Of a stretch of 64,000 nt of DNA, positions 61,851 through 64,000 are shown piece after piece (the first letter of the stretch is position 1; each line of letters opens with the position of its first letter). A program made the position numbers and the translations under genes. The notes below the pieces were generated by a model, which was not told the DNA's origin, ran no database searches, and saw only the letters and a list, made by a program, of their open reading frames with translations. The DNA is from Halanaerobiaceae bacterium ANBcell28 (lineage in GTDB: Bacteria > Bacillota > Halanaerobiia > Halanaerobiales > DTU029), in the NCBI GenBank assembly GCA_037623315.1, contig JBBJJH010000008.1:1-64000 (forward strand). The letters run 5' to 3'.

Positions 61851-63011
61851 TTATGCAAATAATGATAATAAAGTACCAGCAGCTAATGCTGAACCAATAA
61901 CCCCTGCTACATTAGGTCCCATCGCATGCATTAACAAGAAATTACTAGGATTCTCTTCACTACCTACCTTTTGCACCACTCTCGCTGCCATAGGAACAGC
62001 AGAAACACCAGCAGCACCAATAAGTGGATTAACTTTTCCACCAGTAAATTTATACATTAATTTGCCAAACAAAGTACCTGCAGCGGTACCTACAGCAAAA
62101 GCTAAAAGTCCTAAAAGAATAATTTTTATCGTTGAAGCAGCTAAAAAGCTTTCTGCTTGTGCTGCAGCCCCAACAGTTAAGCCGAGGAAAATAGTAACAA
62201 TATTTAATAGTGAATTTTGTATAGTGTCAACTAATCTACCAACAACACCTGACTCCCTCATTAAATTACCCAACATTAAGGAACCAACCAAAGGTGCTGA
62301 TGATGGTAACACCATAATTGTAAAAGTAGCCACTATTACTGGGAATAAAATCTTTTCCAGTTTAGAAACAGGTCTTAACTGTTCCATCTTTACTGCTCTT
62401 TCTTCTTCTGTAGTTAAAGCCTTCATAATCGGTGGTTGAATAATTGGTACTAAAGCCATATATGAATAAGCTGCAATTGCAATAGGACCTAATAAATGCG
62501 GTGCAACCTGAGAAGATAAAAAGATAGCAGTCGGGCCATCAGCTCCCCCAATGATGCCTATAGCTCCAGCTTCCTGTAGAGAAAAACCAAGAAAAAGTGC
62601 TCCTATAAACGTGAAATATATCCCAAACTGAGCAGCTGCTCCTAAAAGCAGACTCTTAGGATTAGCGATTAAAGGTCCAAAATCTGTCATAGCACCAATT
62701 CCTACAAAAATCAAGGGTGGATAAATTCCTAATTTAACACCCACATATAAAAAGTCAAGTAAACCACCTTGATTTACAAGCTCTTGTACATTTAAAGTAT
62801 CGCCCATAAATAATTCCGGATGATATATACCAGAAAGGGGTAAGTTGGTTAATAAAACACCAAAAGCAATTGGCAATAACAATAATGGTTCATACTCCTT
62901 TTTAATAGCTAAATAAAAAAGTACAAAGGCTATTGCTATCATAATCAATTCTCTAAAAGATATATTTATAAATCCTGTTTCAGAAATAAATTTTAAAACA
63001 CTATCAATCAC
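61851..63011 (-). CDS. oadB: Oxaloacetate decarboxylase beta subunit (Na+-translocating)
   Basis: The membrane subunit that decarboxylates carboxybiotin and pumps Na+. The 386-residue protein has about nine helices and the conserved signature GAIGIIGGADGPTAIFLSSQ with its Asp. The family's NPLIGAAGVSAVPMAAR and 'ENPSNFLLMHAMGPNVAG' are also clear. The GTG start has GGGGGG 6 nt upstream. It lies 33 nt ahead of oadA and 11 nt after the biotin carrier, so all are co-transcribed. Confidence 0.96.
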   Translation of the reverse strand: MIDSVLKFISETGFINISFRELIMIAIAFVLFYLAIKKEYEPLLLLPIAFGVLLTNLPLSGIYHPELFMGDTLNVQELVNQGGLLDFLYVGVKLGIYPPLIFVGIGAMTDFGPLIANPKSLLLGAAAQFGIYFTFIGALFLGFSLQEAGAIGIIGGADGPTAIFLSSQVAPHLLGPIAIAAYSYMALVPIIQPPIMKALTTEEERAVKMEQLRPVSKLEKILFPVIVATFTIMVLPSSAPLVGSLMLGNLMRESGVVGRLVDTIQNSLLNIVTIFLGLTVGAAAQAESFLAASTIKIILLGLLAFAVGTAAGTLFGKLMYKFTGGKVNPLIGAAGVSAVPMAARVVQKVGSEENPSNFLLMHAMGPNVAGVIGSALAAGTLLSLFA

Positions 63012-63022
63012 AAATAGCCCCC

Positions 63023-63385
63023 CTAAATAATCACAGCCAAGACATCATCGGTATCTACATTTTCTCCTGTCGAAACATATATATCACCTATAGTACCGTC
63101 AGTTGGCGCAGTAATTTCATTTTCCATTTTCATAGCTTCTAGAATAAATATAACATCACCTACAGAAACCTGGTCTCCCTTATTTACCTTAACTGTAATA
63201 GTACCTGGTAATGGCGCTAATATATCATCACCTTCTACCTTTTCATTAGCAGGAGCAGGACTGTTATTCTCAACAACAGTTTCGTTGGATACTGCTTTTT
63301 CTTCAGACTGTTTCTCAGCTCCATCTACAGCCTCTACTTCTACTTCATATAAATTTCCATTAACTTTTACTTTAAATTTTTTCAC
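63023..63385 (-). CDS. Biotin carrier protein of the Na+ pump
   Basis: A 120-residue biotin/lipoyl-attachment protein. An N-terminal MKKFKVKVNGNLYEVEVE segment, then a Glu/Ala/Pro linker, then the carrier fold ending in EAMKMEN, with Lys86 as the biotinylated residue. It shuttles carboxybiotin between the OadA and OadB homologues. Start GTG at 63383-63385 has AAAGGGG 9 nt upstream. Confidence 0.94.
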   Translation of the reverse strand: MKKFKVKVNGNLYEVEVEAVDGAEKQSEEKAVSNETVVENNSPAPANEKVEGDDILAPLPGTITVKVNKGDQVSVGDVIFILEAMKMENEITAPTDGTIGDIYVSTGENVDTDDVLAVII

Positions 63386-63438
63386 AATACAAAACCCCTT
63401 TCCGAAATATTAAGAAAATATATATAGATATCAAAGCA

Positions 63439-63468
63439 TTTCAAGTATTTTCTTTAATACTTTTGAAA
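63439..63468 (-). promoter_or_regulatory. Inverted repeat between oadG and the carrier gene
   Basis: TTTCAAGTATT pairs with AATAC(TT)TTGAAA across an AT loop. It overlaps a TTGAAA...TATATT pair on the minus strand, so it could be an operator, an internal promoter or an mRNA-processing site. Confidence 0.4.
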
Positions 63469-63556
63469 ACACTATAATTTTCTCATTTAATTTCATTTTA
63501 CCCTAAACATATTTTTAATTTAATATCTAAAATATAGATAAAAATACAATTAATGA

Positions 63557-63838
63557 CTAATTAATAGCATTAATACTTACTATTGTTTCATTTTCATCTA
63601 ATATCTCTGTCATCACTGCAGTGATAACTGAAATTTCCTCTTCTAGTCTTTTAACTTGAATATTGTCATTTTTTTGCTTAGCAGCTGTAACTTTAACCTT
63701 CTCTTTTCCAGGTGTTTTTTCTTCTTTGTACAAAAATGCACTAAATAGCTTTAACAATATCATCATGGACACAAGAACAAAAAACACTAACCCCATTCCA
63801 ATAATTGTTACCTGTAATCCCTCTCGTAAGATATCCAC
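63557..63838 (-). CDS. oadG: Oxaloacetate decarboxylase gamma-like subunit
   Basis: A 93-residue protein with one membrane helix (about 8-32) near the N-terminus and a charged C-terminal tail, the OadG pattern. It anchors the cytoplasmic subunits to OadB. The GTG at 63836-63838 is 15 nt from GGAGG, further than usual, so the true start is uncertain. It is the first gene of the oad operon. Confidence 0.78.
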   Translation of the reverse strand: MDILREGLQVTIIGMGLVFFVLVSMMILLKLFSAFLYKEEKTPGKEKVKVTAAKQKNDNIQVKRLEEEISVITAVMTEILDENETIVSINAIN

Positions 63839-63912
63839 TTTACTGTAATAAGACCTCCTTTCGACAAATGCTAATTTAAGTATTTAAAAATTATATCTTA
63901 TCAATCACTGCG

Positions 63913-63941
63913 ATTATAACACTTTTCTAAAACCATTTCAA
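63913..63941 (-). promoter_or_regulatory. oad operon promoter
   Basis: TTGAAA (63936-63941), 17 bp, TATAAT (63913-63918) on the minus strand, about 75 nt before oadG. Confidence 0.8.
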
Positions 63942-64000
63942 GATAAAAAAGAAGTATTTTTATTCTTTCTATAAATCCTTTATTTTTATATATGTATATA

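Overview
The window is a strongly AT-rich chromosomal segment of an endospore-forming, anaerobic-type Firmicute. Spore genes are abundant (spoIID-type, spoVB-type, spoVT, spoVG, yabG, SPOCS-LysM proteins), and a biotin-dependent Na+ pump and a Na+/phosphate symporter suggest use of a sodium gradient. The Halanaerobiales or a neighbouring clostridial order would fit. That placement is an inference; there is no rRNA gene in the window to confirm it. Almost every gene reads on the minus strand.

Layout. 1-243 holds three tandem 88-bp repeats, each with a consensus-like sigma-A promoter firing off the left edge, as expected upstream of an rRNA operon. 0.4-18.7 kb is the classic Bacillus/Clostridium housekeeping and sporulation block: spoIID-like, D-Ala-D-Ala carboxypeptidase, mazG, spoVB-like, spoVT, mfd, pth, rplY(ctc), glmU, a DEDDy exonuclease, spoVG, glnR-glnA, a duplicated P-loop ATPase and ispE. 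The other end of the same ancestral block (veg, yabG, rsmA/ksgA) reappears only at 52.6-55.6 kb, so about 34 kb of other genes separates ispE from veg.

The intervening DNA has two themes. At 18.9-28.6 kb lie spore-envelope and cell-surface genes: an L,D-transpeptidase-LysM protein, a Ca2+/H+ antiporter, three SPOCS (DUF3794) proteins with a tiny basic ORF, a CAP-domain protein and a PspC/LiaF-like pair. At 30.1-48.4 kb lies a complete phosphate locus: two full pstSCAB-phoU operons, a third phoU, alkaline phosphatase, phoPR, a Na+/Pi symporter, a PHP phosphoesterase and a YibE/F membrane protein. Arrays of TTAACA-type PHO boxes at 11-bp spacing precede both pstS genes and phoA. A trypsin-like protease, a GH18 protein and a glycosyltransferase-TPR protein follow (48.6-52.5 kb).

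55.8-56.7 kb holds a three-gene plus-strand operon of unrecognised small proteins. The right end carries an MFS transporter, a DUF4914 P-loop protein with a long structured leader, and a four-gene oxaloacetate-decarboxylase-type Na+ pump (oadG, biotin carrier, oadB, oadA).

Most notable non-coding observations: two structured repeats of about 125 bp, with compensatory base changes, sit at the 3' ends of genes in the phosphate locus, and a decayed third copy ends phoR; a sigma-K-like promoter (TTCAC or AC, 16-17 bp, CATAnnnTA) recurs before the SPOCS genes, yabG and the unknown operon; a 29-bp REP-like hairpin occurs in two exact, oppositely oriented copies.
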